Source: Litomosoides sigmodontis (taxonomy: Eukaryota; Nematoda; Chromadorea; Rhabditida; Onchocercidae). Taken from it: a stretch of 64,000 bases of DNA. Shown one piece after another: positions 13,459 through 26,399 of this stretch. Every line of letters begins with the position of its first letter. Position 1 is the stretch's first letter. Location: NCBI GenBank assembly GCA_963070105.1, contig OY718806.1:2824865-2888864 (forward strand). The letters are read 5' to 3'. A program made the translations under genes and the position numbers. The notes beneath the pieces are model-generated. The model ran no database searches and was not told where the DNA came from. It saw nothing but the letters and a program-made list of their open reading frames with translations.

Positions 13459-15732
13459 TTGTATTTGTTTAATCGGTAATGAGATTATGACTGCGATGGA
13501 TTAATGTTCATTTTAAACTTGTATACCGGTGGTGAATTTCTGGAAAATAAGTTAAAAAGTACGAGTATTCTAAAATTCTAAATTTTCTGCTAAAGTGGGT
13601 TTAGGTGATTATTGCTAGAATTGTTAAGTGATTCTTATTACAGTTGTATCAATTTTCGTCCTTTCGATTTAGGTTGAAAAACCGTATAAAATTTGTCCAC
13701 TTCACTAAACGATAGCCATAATAATACAAACTTGTTAAAGGAGACTAAAAAAGCAATTCTCTTTGCAGTTGTTTTTGAATAGTTGATTTGTGGCTTCAAC
13801 TATTGTTCTTGCCTGTTTTTTGCTTTTAAAACTGCCAATGAACTTGCAAGAAATTGCAAGATTAATTTTTTCTTATCATTTGCAATGTAATATTGTCACT
13901 ACTACTGTGTAGTGTCTTTCAATCATTTTTTTTTTCGAAAACTAGTAACCTGTCGCAGGAAAGATTATGTGATTCAGGCTGGCTTTATATTTGCTTACAC
14001 TGAGCTAACCTAAATCATTAATCGCACACTGCTAAAATCTAAATCCTTCCGTTGCCTTTATTCTGAGAATTTCCGGAAAAATTTTTTATGGGTTCGTGAT
14101 TTCACATGCTGTATCAGACAAAGAATAAGGCTACACTGAAGTCCTGTTTAGTTTAAGTCCTAAAAATTTAACAACATTACTTTCACATTTCAGTAAAGGG
14201 TCGTTGGAAGTTTATGTAAGACATATTTTGGACTAAATTTCATTTCGTTACTGTCGTGATTTATACAGTGCTCACAAATGTGGGTGAAAAGCTAGCGATA
14301 ATTAATACAAAACGGTAGGATGTATGTGGGGAAGTGATGTTGCACTACTCAAATTCCAAGTTCAAGGAATGAATTCAATTAGAAAATTGAATTTTTAGGA
14401 GAAAAACAATGATTTTAAAATATCTACCACGCTAGTGATAGATAACACGGAATTAATATTGCTGATCAATTCTATCGTACTGCTGAAGATTTCATGAGGT
14501 GGAAGTGGCGTTATTCAGTGGGAATAAGCAGAGATAGTTTTACGTAAATTAAAGGGAACCGTGTTTAAAAGCTCGTTTTATTGTTCGAGAGCGGAAGCGC
14601 CCATTCAAATATGAAATATAGGACAAAAAAGGGAAAAATGTGGCACTTAAAAAACATTTAATAAATTTCTAATTCGCTCCTGCCTTTTCCTCGATATTAA
14701 ATATTGTCATAGCTAAAGTAAAGCAAGTTTAAGTATACTTCTGTGTGGGTCTCTTTATTTTTTAAGCATAGAAAAAATCATGTATATATTTTTCCAAGCA
14801 CATGAGAAATAATCGAAAGTAGGTTTTTAACAAAATTCGCAGTTCTTGTGTTCAAATTTGGTCCATTTAAATGTTAACAACCGCGCTGTGGCAAAAAAAT
14901 GATGTTATTCAAATAAACTGGAATACCTGGCCTTGGTTGCTTTGCACAGCTTAAAAGTGTTCTAAGGTTGAAATTCTTTTAAAACATCAGCTAACAAAGG
15001 GAGATAAACAGAACTCACTGTAATCATTGTAATCAATATACGAAAATTGGTTCATTAAAAATGTCGATTGTTTTTGATTCAAGTGTAAGATGAAAATGCT
15101 TAAATCTATTTCAGTTTTTGGGACTCCTATTTTTAAAAATCATCTCATAAAAACAAAAAGGAACTCATGCAAAGTAATGCTGTGCACATGCACCCACTGA
15201 AATTTCTATTTTGAAAGTCCCCAAATTGGTCACTTTTATGAAGGTACAGTCAATATCACTGAAAAACTGGCGCTGTTGGTTGTGAAAGCGAGAAACGTCG
15301 TGGGCGATCTGCTTCTTCCATTGAGCTAAAAAAAAGGCAATAAATGTTTCAAAACGGAAATAAAAGTTAAATTATTGAGAAATCTGAATTCAATCTTAGA
15401 ATGCCTGTCATGTTTTCTTTGTATTTTGAAAATTCGTCCATTCCAGATCCTATTTATTGATAACATAATTTTGTAAACCTGCTTAGTGTACGCTGTCGCT
15501 CCATTCCAGGTATGGCTACTCCGGATAACACACCACAACCTTTACACAACAAGATCAACGAACGTGCCAGTTTTTCGGGCTAAAAACTCAGACTGTTCAG
15601 CTAGACATTATTTAATTGCAAAATACAGCTAGAGATTATTTAATTGCAAAATACAGCTAGAGATTATTTAATTGCAAAATACAGCTAGAGATTATTTAAT
15701 TGCAAAATATTTACATATGATTTGTATCAAAT
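13459..15732. other. Convergent intergenic region, NTPDase and NDRG 3' ends
   Basis: The NTPDase gene (+) and the NDRG gene (-) run towards each other here. I see no coding exon. A 28-base tandem repeat lies next to the NDRG stop codon. The only long open frame (15326-15538, minus) shows no family signal. Confidence 0.6.
15599..15710. repeat. 28-bp tandem repeat, four copies
   Basis: Four adjacent 28-base units start at 15599, 15627, 15655 and 15683. Copies 2 and 3 are identical; copy 1 differs at one base (GACAT for GAGAT) and copy 4 at its last base. Each carries TTATTTAATTGCAAAATA. The array lies 22 bases beyond the NDRG stop, so it may be transcribed as part of that 3' UTR. Confidence 0.95.
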
Positions 15733-18034
15733 TTAAACTTGTAAAAAACGAACCGCTTCAGCCATCACATCACTAACATTATCCACAACCAACAGTGTTG
15801 TTTTTCGTTTATTCATTGATTTATGTGTGGTGTAGACAGTATGCAAATGTGATGCCCGTGAACCAGTAACCAGTAGTGCATCCATGCTGTAAGTGTTTTC
15901 TTCAGTAGTTAAAACTATAAACTCACAAAGTTTGCATGCAAAATTCATTCATAATCAACAGTTTGGGTAAATGTTGTGGTAAAACTAATCAAAGTTAAAA
16001 AAAAACTAAGCGTAATATAAATTTTAAGTGGAAGACAATATTTTTCAGTTTTTTTTTCTTTTGATAGGCAGTGTCTAAACATTCAGTGGATTTTGCTATC
16101 CACTCACTCGTTAACGGAAATATAAACTAACTTATCCAACTTAGTACCAATGAGAGATGATATGTCACTTCTCTTCGAAAAACTATAAAGATATTTGCTA
16201 AGATTCCTCGGATTCAAGCAACTCTTCAGCTCTTCGATATATGCCTGCTTTTCTCGTTTGTCAGTCTAGAATACTACACGTTAACTGAAATTATTTTCAA
16301 ACTGTTAGTGAAAAGGATTATATTTCACTTATTCCGCCACAATCATTTTGAAACGGAAAATTGGAGGCTTACAGATCCGAACTTGTGCATTGTGAGGTAG
16401 TCCCATGCACCCTGCGACATAACACCCGATTCAAGTCGCATATTGATAAGCTGAAAACAAATTAAATACAAATGTATAAATTATAAACGAATTATACACT
16501 AACTCTGAAGATCAAATACAACAGCACAGAAATGAATATATAAGATAACATGAAAAGCATTGTACTATAATATCCACCATAATCAAGCGTGGATTTTCTT
16601 AAATTCGAATTTTTGATAAAAAAAATGCATTTGTTTGTGCTCCTTATAAAAAGATAGTTCCTACAACAAACTTTATCCTTGCAATATTCAATAATTCCAG
16701 CGGTAGTTGAAGTACAATGCACCAAACAAATTCCCATTATTCGATTTGGGGAAAACATCTGTAAACCTATATATGATTACGCACATTTCAGTAGTTCACT
16801 GTAATAATTAACAACATATCACCAAGTTCCGTAGCATCGAAAATAAACATTAGTTCTCGAAGAAGTACAAAAATAATGTACGATCATATACAGTTCATTT
16901 GAATATGAAAGATTATGTAATAAGAAAAAAATAAGCGCAATAAACTTACAGCAAAACGACAAATAATATTTGCCCCAGCTCCTTCACCAAATGCAATGCA
17001 TGTTTTTATATCCAATTTGTCCAGTACACAAACAAGATCTTCACCAAGTTGATCAAGTGTTGGAAAACTGGAAGTAATAGTTCACTTATTTATTTTGCCG
17101 TATTTTACTTATTTTGCCACAAAATTTAAAATCAACCTATTGTAATATGGATACCTGATTTAACAACTACTTGAATAGAGTTTCCACGTAGGGATTTATT
17201 CAATTATGGCATACAGCACTGTTTAACCAAGCAACGATTGTATCCGTCGCTTAATTTTAGACTTCATTTCAAATAAATGAAATAACAGAAGGAACTACTA
17301 ACTCTCCCACAAAATCCGGTGCGTTCTCTTCCTGACCAGGAACGCAAACATGCAAAAAAATTGACTTTGCTTTCACATCAGCCATTGAAGGATGGTTGCA
17401 GAAACGCAAAAAACTTTTATCTGCAAAAGAACGTTAAAAAAAAAAAGAACAGCTATCACTTCTTGCATAGGCGTACAATACGAAGGTAAATGCAATAACA
17501 GGAGACTATTGCGGCGCAACCTTTATGTGTTACTGCAGCTATCTCCAAGCAATGATAACAATAGAGATCGAACATGGAAAGTTTCATATATTAAACTGCC
17601 AAATCTCTTATTATAATGCAAAAATTAGGTTGATGATTACCGGCAGATCGTTACCAACCGGTAATTAATAACTTCCAGGATTTTTTGAACAAATTTGAAA
17701 GTGATGCTCTGAGGATTTTATTTAAATAGTGGCATAGCACCATTACCTTCTTCCTCACACAATGTTGCATACATAAATGCATAAAAATGGAATGGAAAAT
17801 CGTTCAGCTTTATTTACTTCACGTCGTTTATCACCTTTCCATGAGAAAATTAAGTGCAGATGAAAGTGCGAAATTATTGATTTAGTAAGAAATATTTAAA
17901 TAAAAGCAAAGAAACGTACAATTTGTTCCAAGATCATGGACAGTCATGATGATAGTCTTGCCGTTCCTCTCATCCAAATTACCTTGAACGTACACGTGCA
18001 TAAAACCACACTTTGTAGTTTGTATCGCAATCAT
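15733..18034 (-). CDS. NDRG-family protein (N-myc downstream-regulated, inactive alpha/beta hydrolase fold)
   Basis: Minus-strand exons, 5' to 3': 18034-17920, 17420 to about 17310, 17067-16950, 16758-16672, 16450-16373, 16265-16108 and 15886-15733. NDRG proteins have an alpha/beta hydrolase fold without catalytic residues and act in stress response, vesicle traffic and differentiation. Family landmarks are a VHDLGTN turn, NHPSMADVKAKSIFLHV, VPGQEENAP, FPTLDQLGEDL, and FGEGAGANI where true hydrolases have GxSxG. The C-terminal strand MDALLVTGSRASH and the final helix AEAVRFLQV also fit. All junctions are in phase except exon 2 to 3: every GT near 17310 is phase 0, but exon 3 needs phase 2. 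A mini-exon, an unusual donor or a sequence error is possible. The protein is short, ending right after the fold, and quite divergent. Its ATG lies directly after TTTACAG. Confidence 0.85.
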
Positions 18035-18822
18035 CTGTAAAATTGAAGTAGCAAAGATAATGCAGACGCAACAATAAATACAGATTTTAGATGATAATAG
18101 TACCTCAATAAGAACGATAGAAATACTTCCTGAATGAAATCCGAAATCAATTCTGGCACTTTGATTTGCACTTGTGCTAAGAAGAGGTAATTGAGTATGA
18201 ATATATTTTATACTGAAGAAGAAGGACTTCAACCGGTCGTCACTTCTTTTCCGCAACAACTGTTTTTTACATACCACCGTTTTATGATAAATTTTTAAAA
18301 CACATTTTTCTTTGTTTTCTTTCCTCTACAGTTATCCAACAGGGAAAATGAAAGTGGAAACATTTTGATGATTGTTTGAAAGGTAAGCCTAAGGCTATTA
18401 TAACTTTTTCAAGCGAAATGCGCAAACTCCGAGCATCCCAAACTCTCTTTAAATTCAAATAATAAGTGGGAACTGGTGTAATCGTTCATTTTGATTTACC
18501 TTCCACTAGTGAAAGCAAAAGTTATGAGACAGTAAAACAACAACTCTCTTAGACAAGACGTATCGGACAAGATGAAACAGAAATCAGCGAAGTATTTGAG
18601 TGTACAATTACAGCACTCATCATATTCACCCTAATTTTGATAGAATTTTCTCAATGAACGTTCCGCATAATGTGAGAAGTTAATTAAGAACCAGAATTTC
18701 TTTGCAAAAAGCAACCCACCCACGGCGGTTGGATATATTCAGAAAGCGAAAGTACTCCGATAAATCATCTGGGAAAAAACAATGAAAGCTGACGATGACA
18801 ACAGCTGTAAAATTGCATATTG

Positions 18823-18823
<1 letters not shown>

Positions 18824-18903
<80 letters not shown>

Positions 18904-18995
18904 GCGCTCACACACACACACATACGCACTCACATACACACACACATACGCACTCACATACACACACACATACGCGCTCACACACACACACATAC
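18824..18995. repeat. (CA)n microsatellite with an interrupted tail
   Basis: Pure CA runs from 18824 to about 18899. It is followed to about 18995 by CA blocks split by TACGCGCT- or TACGCACT-like interruptions at regular spacing, suggesting a secondary tandem expansion. It faces the TG-rich block that starts near 19040. Confidence 0.95.
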
Positions 18996-19039
18996 GTGCG
19001 TTCGTACATTATTTTTTCTGTGTGCGCCTGTTCATTGCC

Positions 19040-19303
19040 TATATATGTACGTGTGTGCGTATGCGTGTGTGTGTGTATGTGTGTGTGTGTGTGTGTCTGT
19101 ATTTGTGCATATATGTGCGTTGTGTATGTGTGTATACCGTGTATGTGCGTTGTGTATGTGTGTATACCGTGTATGTGCGTATACTGTGTATACGTGCATG
19201 TGTGCATGTGTGTATGCTGTGTGTGTCTATGCTATATGTGTGTGTGTGTTTGTGTTGTGTAGTACGTTGTGTATGTTGTGTATGTGCGTATGTGTGTATG
19301 CCC
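19040..19303. repeat. Complex TG-rich repeat with a 30-bp tandem unit
   Basis: TG repeats mixed with TATG and TGCG. A unit of about 30 bases with GTGCGTTGTGTATGTGTG and TATACCGTGTAT occurs twice around 19115-19175, followed by decayed copies. It is roughly the reverse complement of the CA block before it. Confidence 0.9.
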
Positions 19304-20197
19304 TGTATACGTTAATCATCTAATCTTTTATGAACAAATAGAAAGAAAAGTTATATTTCTAATTGACATATTTTTGTTGCTTCTTACAAACATCTGCTAA
19401 GTTCTAAAGATTTTACCAATGAATTAAAAAATTGATAGTTTCATTTCGTATTTAAATAAATTTGAAGTTGAAAAAAAATGATTGTTAGGGAAATAATTGA
19501 TTTGTGAAAATAAGCAACGATGCGGTTATATTATAGAAGTTCGCATTTAATTCTACAATAAATATTCAACCCTATCAGCAGCACCCATCATCACAGTGCG
19601 GGAATTCCCGGGAAATGAACTGAAACACGTTTACCTCCAATTCCTCGTACATTGTGCCACCAAAGAAGCTCGTTTCTAACGTTGCACTGTAATGCAATAC
19701 CAAAATAAGCATAAAATTCGTTTTACAAGAGGAAAATGAACAAAGGCAGCAATGAGAAGCGATGCCGACACGATAGCATGAAGTTAGAAAAGTTAGCCAA
19801 GGAAAGCAGAAATTCCTTCGAATGCTAGAAACTAGCGCGGTAATCTTTGGAGTAAGCAAATATGAAAAAAAGCCATTTAGCAGTTGTGATGCATTTTGCG
19901 AACGGTGAGTGAACTGCTGCCTGTGGTAGATTAGTAGAAGCAGCAGCATTGTCCTCATGATATGATGAGATGAGATAATCGAGAAAAATCGTGATAACGA
20001 TGATGACATTGCTTATATGGCATGAGATTTATCATTACCAAAAGGATAGTTATAGTATGTAAAATCACTACATTCATAGATACCGATATGCTTCCTCATG
20101 CTTTAAACGCGTTAAATTTAATTGCATCCGTAAGTTGCACTGTTCACGAGATCTTTTGTTTATACCGATTTATCAATTACGATTATATGAGTTAATA

Positions 20198-20200
<3 letters not shown>

Positions 20201-20283
<83 letters not shown>
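20201..20283. repeat. (TA)n microsatellite
   Basis: Uninterrupted TA tract of about 83 bases. Confidence 0.96.
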
Positions 20284-20286
<3 letters not shown>

Positions 20287-20670
20287 GATTTTATAAATAA
20301 TGAGTGAAATTCTTTTCTCGGCGAGATAAACAGTTAATTTCGTGAGTGAATGAAACATTTTGAAAGATCAATTGGAATCATAAAGAACTTCGTCTCTAGT
20401 TTTTTCACATCAACCTGTCAGTGTGATCATTGTCTAACAGCTATCATCGATAAGATTGATAGGAGAAATTGATTAAAAGAATGCCACCGCAAAACATTCG
20501 CCGTAGGACGGACAGTGAAATGACTAGCATGCTAGATTTCATGAAAAAAGTGCGAAGTGGCAGATGCACATTATGCAGTGAAAGTCAAGAATAAACTTTT
20601 ACTTTGCTTTTGCTATCATAATATATGGTATCACATTATAATACCTTTCTCTCTTCTTCGTTTCAATGCT

Positions 20671-20726
20671 TCATCATCATCACTATCATCATCATAATCA
20701 TCATCATCATTATTATCACCACCATC
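20671..20726. repeat. Imperfect (TCA)n repeat
   Basis: TCATCA-type trinucleotides with single-base interruptions. The frame through it reads as isoleucine-rich and is not taken as coding. Confidence 0.85.
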
Positions 20727-21927
20727 AATATGATCATTTCACTGAATGAAATGAAAATTGATGTTGGAAAGATTAATACGAAGATGATTGATAACTTTAA
20801 TGCTAGCACTAGCATTGACAGTGCTGGCGACAACTCATCACTGTCATTTCAAAATTTTTGTTTGTTTTTGTTTTCGCAACAAATTTTCTCACCAAATTAT
20901 TTTTACACATATTGAAGTGTTGTAATGACTGCATTGCAATGAAAATGGTTGAGATTATGCTCAATCAGAGGAGAGAGAGTGAGAAAGGTACAGAGAATGT
21001 TGTGGTGGAAAATTCAATGAGCAAATTGTAAATATGTGGAAGATGAATATGAGCGAAGATGCATTGACTAAATGAATTGACTAATCAATCGTGCATGAAT
21101 TTGATATAAGTGAGTTCGGGAATCGAGAATGCTTTAAAAAATTTAAATAGCAATTTCATAAAATACGATTTTTTTACGAGACGTTAGTGGAGAAAAGATG
21201 AATGTGAAAGTATGACAAGGGCAGTGCAATGTTGCAGTGATGCAAAATTTTAGAAACAAACACATCATTTCCTATTAATCTTTTTCAATGTTAGCTTCTG
21301 AATTCATCAAAACGGATGAAAAGAGCTCGATGTCTGAAACTGCTAGCTTGATAATCGCACTGAAGGGAGATGTTCCGCAAACGCAAATACGAAAATTTTC
21401 CTGCAACAACACTACCACATGTACAAGCATTTATCATGCTCGTTTTAAGTAGGTGCAAAGCAAAACTATCACTATGATAAGTTAGTTGAGCACATTTAAG
21501 CGAGAATAACATTAGCAATTTCATACAAACTGAAATTCGTTAATCATATATTAATCAAATTAACAATAATTAATTAATTAATTAATCATTAATCGTGCAT
21601 GATCCGACAATTTCATCTCTGCTCCCATCTGAATTATTGTTTCGCATCATTTCCACCAGTGAAACACAGATTACTAAAGTTGATATGAACCGTACAATTA
21701 ACAGTTTTGCTGGTGGACAAATGGAAAAAAAGAAGTGTAAACGTTTGGTGGGAAATAAGTTTGCTATAAGCAGAAGGGAATGCTGCAATTCTTGGTCTCT
21801 TTCTTCTGTCTTCCGAAAAAAACGCGTAAACAAAAAAAAAAAAAAGGAAATTCGAGATGTCTGTTTCAATTTCGTACAGAAAGATATAAAAAATGGGCAA
21901 GTGCACTCTCGCGTAATAACACTTTCA

Positions 21928-21954
21928 GTTTGTTTGTTTGTTTGTTTGTTTGTT
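21928..21954. repeat. (TTTG)n tetranucleotide repeat
   Basis: About six TTTG units, then decayed TTCG variants up to about 21975. Confidence 0.85.
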
Positions 21955-22401
21955 CATTCGCTCGTTCGTTTGTTTTAGCATTTAAAGGATGAAATGACGA
22001 ACGAGATATTTACGCTTTGATGCTTAAAAGTGCTTGAAGCATTAACAATGATAGCGCCAATAAAAAGAGATCTAAAAGCAGAAATAAAAACAATGCAAAT
22101 GATTTGTAACCAGTGAGCAATATGAAAATGAAAGGAAAGCATGCCTGTTAGCTTACTGCTGCAAAATGTTGAAAAGTTGGAAGATGAAATTATATTTTTC
22201 AATTTAATGATTTTCAATTTAATAAATACGAAAACAATAATAGTATTATTACTAATGCTCCTGCCAGCATCAGGAAAGTTCGGGAAAGACGGAGGTGTAA
22301 GCATCCAGAAACTTCAAATATTTTAGCTATTAGCTTTTAGCAGTATTAGTAGTAGTAGCAGAAGTAGCGGCAGTAGCAGAAAGCAGTAGTGATAGCATCG
22401 G

Positions 22402-22438
<37 letters not shown>

Positions 22439-22439
22439 T

Positions 22440-22532
<93 letters not shown>

Positions 22533-22561
22533 GTATTAGTAGTAGTATTAGTAGTATTAGT
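22402..22561. repeat. (GCA)n followed by (TAG)n trinucleotide repeats
   Basis: About ten GCA units (22402-22433) run into about 27 TAG units (22441-22521) and then an interrupted TAG/TAT tail. The long frames through it (poly-Val, poly-Leu, poly-Thr) come from the repeat. Confidence 0.95.
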
Positions 22562-23560
22562 TGTAGCATTCCTCCCTCTCCACCTCTCTCTTTCGCTCTC
22601 TCTCCCTTCCCCGTTCCGTAGTCTCAAGTCAATCCATATCTCCCTCTTCCCCTTTTTCATCGATCAATAAAACATTTTTCGTATTAAATATCACCTCATC
22701 AATCAACAACAGTCTCGTAAATGCCCGATATGAATTTCCAGTTAGTTATCACATTTAAACATGTAATGTACGTGGAAAGATCTCATCCACAAAGTAAACT
22801 GATTAATTTATTTGCAGATATGCGAACTATAGCATGCCCATATTAGTAAATTCTTTATTAAATCCATAATTTAATTTCTTTTTTTTAAATTAAAACTTGA
22901 TGTAATTTTTTACAGTACACGTATCTATGTGGACGGCTTTATTTTGAAATGATTAATCTGAATCAATAATTCGGTATATTGCAGTAATTTGTTCTAATTA
23001 TTATTCTCAATATTTAGCTATAACTTTTTTATTGCTCCATTCCTGTCAAGTTTTCTTTAATTGCTTTATTTTCACTCTTTTTCTTTGTTCTTTAACTCAG
23101 CTTGACTAATGGAAAGAATCATAGAGTAGTATGTACACTTACGGTTAGTAGCCGTTTAAAATGAATGACGAAATGATGGCTAAAGAATGAATTAAATTGC
23201 AATAAGTGAATTTAAAAAGTAATAAGAATATATGAAAACATTTCACTGCTCACTCAACTAACAATTAGTGCAAAAATATTTTAGCAAATTAAATTGCAGT
23301 ACTTTCGCAAGCACAAAAACATCTGATTATACTGCCAGGAAATTATTAATTCGTATTAAACATAAAGTATTTGCATTTAATGTGATAATTGGAAATTGCT
23401 GCAAGGAAATACTGTAAAAGGGATGAAAATCAGCAAAACATTATATAGTTATCCGGGAAATTATTGCGCTGTATCGATAAATGAAGCAGCTACACACCTG
23501 ATGCCACCGCAAATGAAGCACGCTATGCTAATGCATAAAACGCGTCAATTATCAAATGAT

Positions 23561-23593
<33 letters not shown>

Positions 23594-24869
23594 TTTTTTT
23601 TTCGAATCATTTGAAATGTTCAAGTAAACTTTCCCACCAAACCCTGATTTGTTTTACAATTATCGTAATGAAGCAATCTGTAAAATGATGATACTTTAGA
23701 TAACAGTAAAGCATAATAATAACGCTATACTCATTCTTATCATTCGTTTGATCAAATATAGGTTATCATAATTCAGCAATCTATCTGAATGCTTTTTGCT
23801 CATTTCATTCCATTTTCAACAATATTGGCTGGAGCGAATTTTCATTTAATATGCAAACTAGGATGCCAATAGCAAAAATTCATATGCAACCAAGCATTAT
23901 TCCTGGTGATTAAAATACAGTTCACACTGTAAAATAATATTGCATTCTCTTTTTTGCAACAGTTATACATATGATAATTGCAAAATTTCTTCACTTTCAT
24001 CTTTTCAATCCATTTCTTCGCGCAATTCAGCCAACAAATTACTTCTTGTTTTTTTTTTTTTTTTTTTTTTTTTTTGGAAGAGCAAGAAAATAAATTACCC
24101 CAAAAAATTGGAAACTTTTTGGAAGCGCATCAAACGATCATATGAAACAATGTCAATGAGGCATTTGTCACATCGACACTCATGTTAGCTTGACAAAAAT
24201 GCAAAAGTTATAATTTAAAAGTTACACAACCATGAATGACTCCTCAAAGGAGTGAAATACATTTTGATTGTTTCACATGTCGGCTTGGAAATGAAAGGCT
24301 TTAAATGTATTCACGGAAAATTCCCTGATAAAAAAAATCTTCTGATTAATTGCCAGTTGCTCTGAATAAATGGAAGGATAAGCACGATAGGTATAATGAT
24401 GAAGCAGGTAAATAATGAATATGGCCCACTGAGACTGACACTGTATATTAGTGATCTTAACTATCACCTACTGGAATTACTTGTCGCCGTTCCTACCAGC
24501 GACCTGCCCACAACCTGGAACCACATATATTTTAAAGAAAAGCGGAATGAAGAAGGCAAATAATGGCAACAAAGTAGAATAATGGAGAACATTGTTACAA
24601 AAATTTCATTGCTTGCAGCAGATACCAACATAAAAATCCCCACATTCATTGCTAAGCAGTTTTCCGCACCTATTTGAAACAGAAATTTCTGAACTTTTCA
24701 TTTGGAATAGACATTCTGCACAAGTGTAGTACCATAATCTATTATCCTTCCATTGTAGAATCATTGCTTTCTTTCACAGCCCCATTTACTACTTCAAGAA
24801 TTAACTACTTCGTATGCTTTTATCGCCCTCATTTTGTTACCGTATTTTCAAAATTTTGCTTGCACTGCT

Positions 24870-25219
24870 ATGTTTTTTTATGACAAACCTAGTAAGGATT
24901 CTAAATATCCTGCAACTCTCAAGGAAGTTTTAGAATTCTATAAAACTTTATTACTGAAGATGATGGTAATGAATCCAACTGAAGCAATACTATCAAATCA
25001 GAGCAAGTTTTTAAAAAAAATGTTGCGCTGCAAGACGCTTCACCTTTTTCATACAGTGATGCAAGCAATAACACGGCTTGCGACCAACTGTAACCAAAAA
25101 ACTGGCGGTACATATCACACATACACACATAGATGAAATACTGTGGTTGAAATTTCGAGGAAAATTCAGTTTCGAAGAAACTCGAATTTAAGCCCAAGAC
25201 CTGTGCTGCGAAAAAATAG
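24870..25219 (+). CDS. Possible small two-exon gene, unidentified
   Basis: An ATG at 24870 opens a frame to a GTACAT donor after 25107. A TTCAG acceptor before 25170 restores phase and reaches a stop at 25219, giving about 95 residues. The peptide is rich in Lys, Leu and Met, with a helical-looking middle (LKEVLEFYKTLLLKMM) and three cysteines. It has no signal peptide from this ATG; the frame is open for some codons upstream, so an earlier exon is possible. I recognise no family. The intron of 62 bases is of normal nematode size. An alternative frame stays open to 25358. It may be chance. Confidence 0.25.
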
Positions 25220-25720
25220 TCATTCATCGAGAAATAAAAAAAGCATGCTTCATAGCAAATACATAAACAAAATGGAGAGAGAAAGGAAGTTATTACTGAA
25301 TGTAATAGAGAACGGCGATAAGCAAAAAGATGTTAGCACAAATCACAGTTTTGTGTGAAAAGAACTGAAAATTCTCGTAAGCATGACAACATAGTAAAAA
25401 CTTATAAAAAGCAAAAATAAAAAGCGTGCAAAAAATAAAGCTCCCCACTGCTGGACACAAGCGCTGCTCAGATCACCAATCATTGTAGATAATCATCAGA
25501 TTATCAAAAACACTTGTTTGAAGATAAATCTAACAACTAAATGTTTGACCCGGGGCAAGCGCTCAAAGAATCAATTTAGCCCACGAACTGAAATTTCGCG
25601 CACATTTACCGCAAGGTATAATGTGTAGTTTTGTGATAGGCTGATATTAACCCACTAATGCAAACAGTCGGGGATAAATGTTCAGTTATTAAGAATGTTT
25701 TGCAACAAGGAGCAATCCTT

Positions 25721-25724
<4 letters not shown>

Positions 25725-25774
<50 letters not shown>

Positions 25775-25775
25775 G
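25725..25775. repeat. (AT)n microsatellite
   Basis: An AT tract of about 50 bases with one G interruption near the end. Confidence 0.92.
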
Positions 25776-26399
25776 GAAAACTGCCAATTAAGTTTGTCCT
25801 CGTCAAAAAATGTTTCCATTTACAGTGGACGTGAGAGTTGTTAACACGGCAAGGTTTTTGTTTTTAGAATTGGTCAAAACGCATGCGTCAAAATAAACAT
25901 GTGAAAAGTGCAACAATATGAAGCACTCGCAGTAAATATATATTGGATGTGAGGGTGTGAATTTTTGTCTTCGAAAGAGATGGCAAAAAGGGTAAAGTGC
26001 TGATGATATTGAAAGGAGAAAAAAACAAACTGATGCTGATAACTACATTCACAAAAAGATAACACAATATATGTAAGTAGCAGAAAAACGTTTGCCTTAC
26101 GAAAAAAGTATACAACAATGCGAAGGGTGATTAAGACTCAAAAGAACATGATATAGAGTTATCAAGTAAAAACAAATTGACTACGAGAAATTAATAGAAA
26201 TTTGAAGAAAAGACATTTGAAGACAGATTGGTTATGACTTCTTACAACACTGAGAAAAAATAATTACTAAAAAATTCGAAAAAAAAACAATCTGCACCAA
26301 CTACCAATTTTTGACCAACTCCGCCGCTTTTGTTATTTGCAATTGCACTCTTTTTGGTTTTCTCAATCAAAATACGAATGACACGCCCTGCAAACATTT

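Larger units (their letters stand above)
18035..26399. other. Gene-poor, repeat-rich tract of about 8.4 kb
   Basis: No gene I can name. It holds CA/TG, TA, ATC, TTTG, GCA and TAG microsatellites (listed separately), T- and A-runs, and many repeat-driven open frames that should not be read as proteins. It covers the upstream side of NDRG and the 3' side of the R3HCC1-like gene, so it probably contains NDRG control sequence. The one stretch that looks faintly coding is 24870-25219 (+). Confidence 0.6.

Noticed and set aside
18680..19323. Several long open frames of Thr-His or Cys-Val repeats on both strands
   Set aside because: They are simple translations of the CA/TG microsatellite, open in many frames at once, with no start context or splice sites.
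22330..22670. Poly-Leu, poly-Thr and poly-Ala/Val open frames
   Set aside because: Produced by the GCA and TAG trinucleotide repeats; all frames are open because the repeat lacks stops in them.
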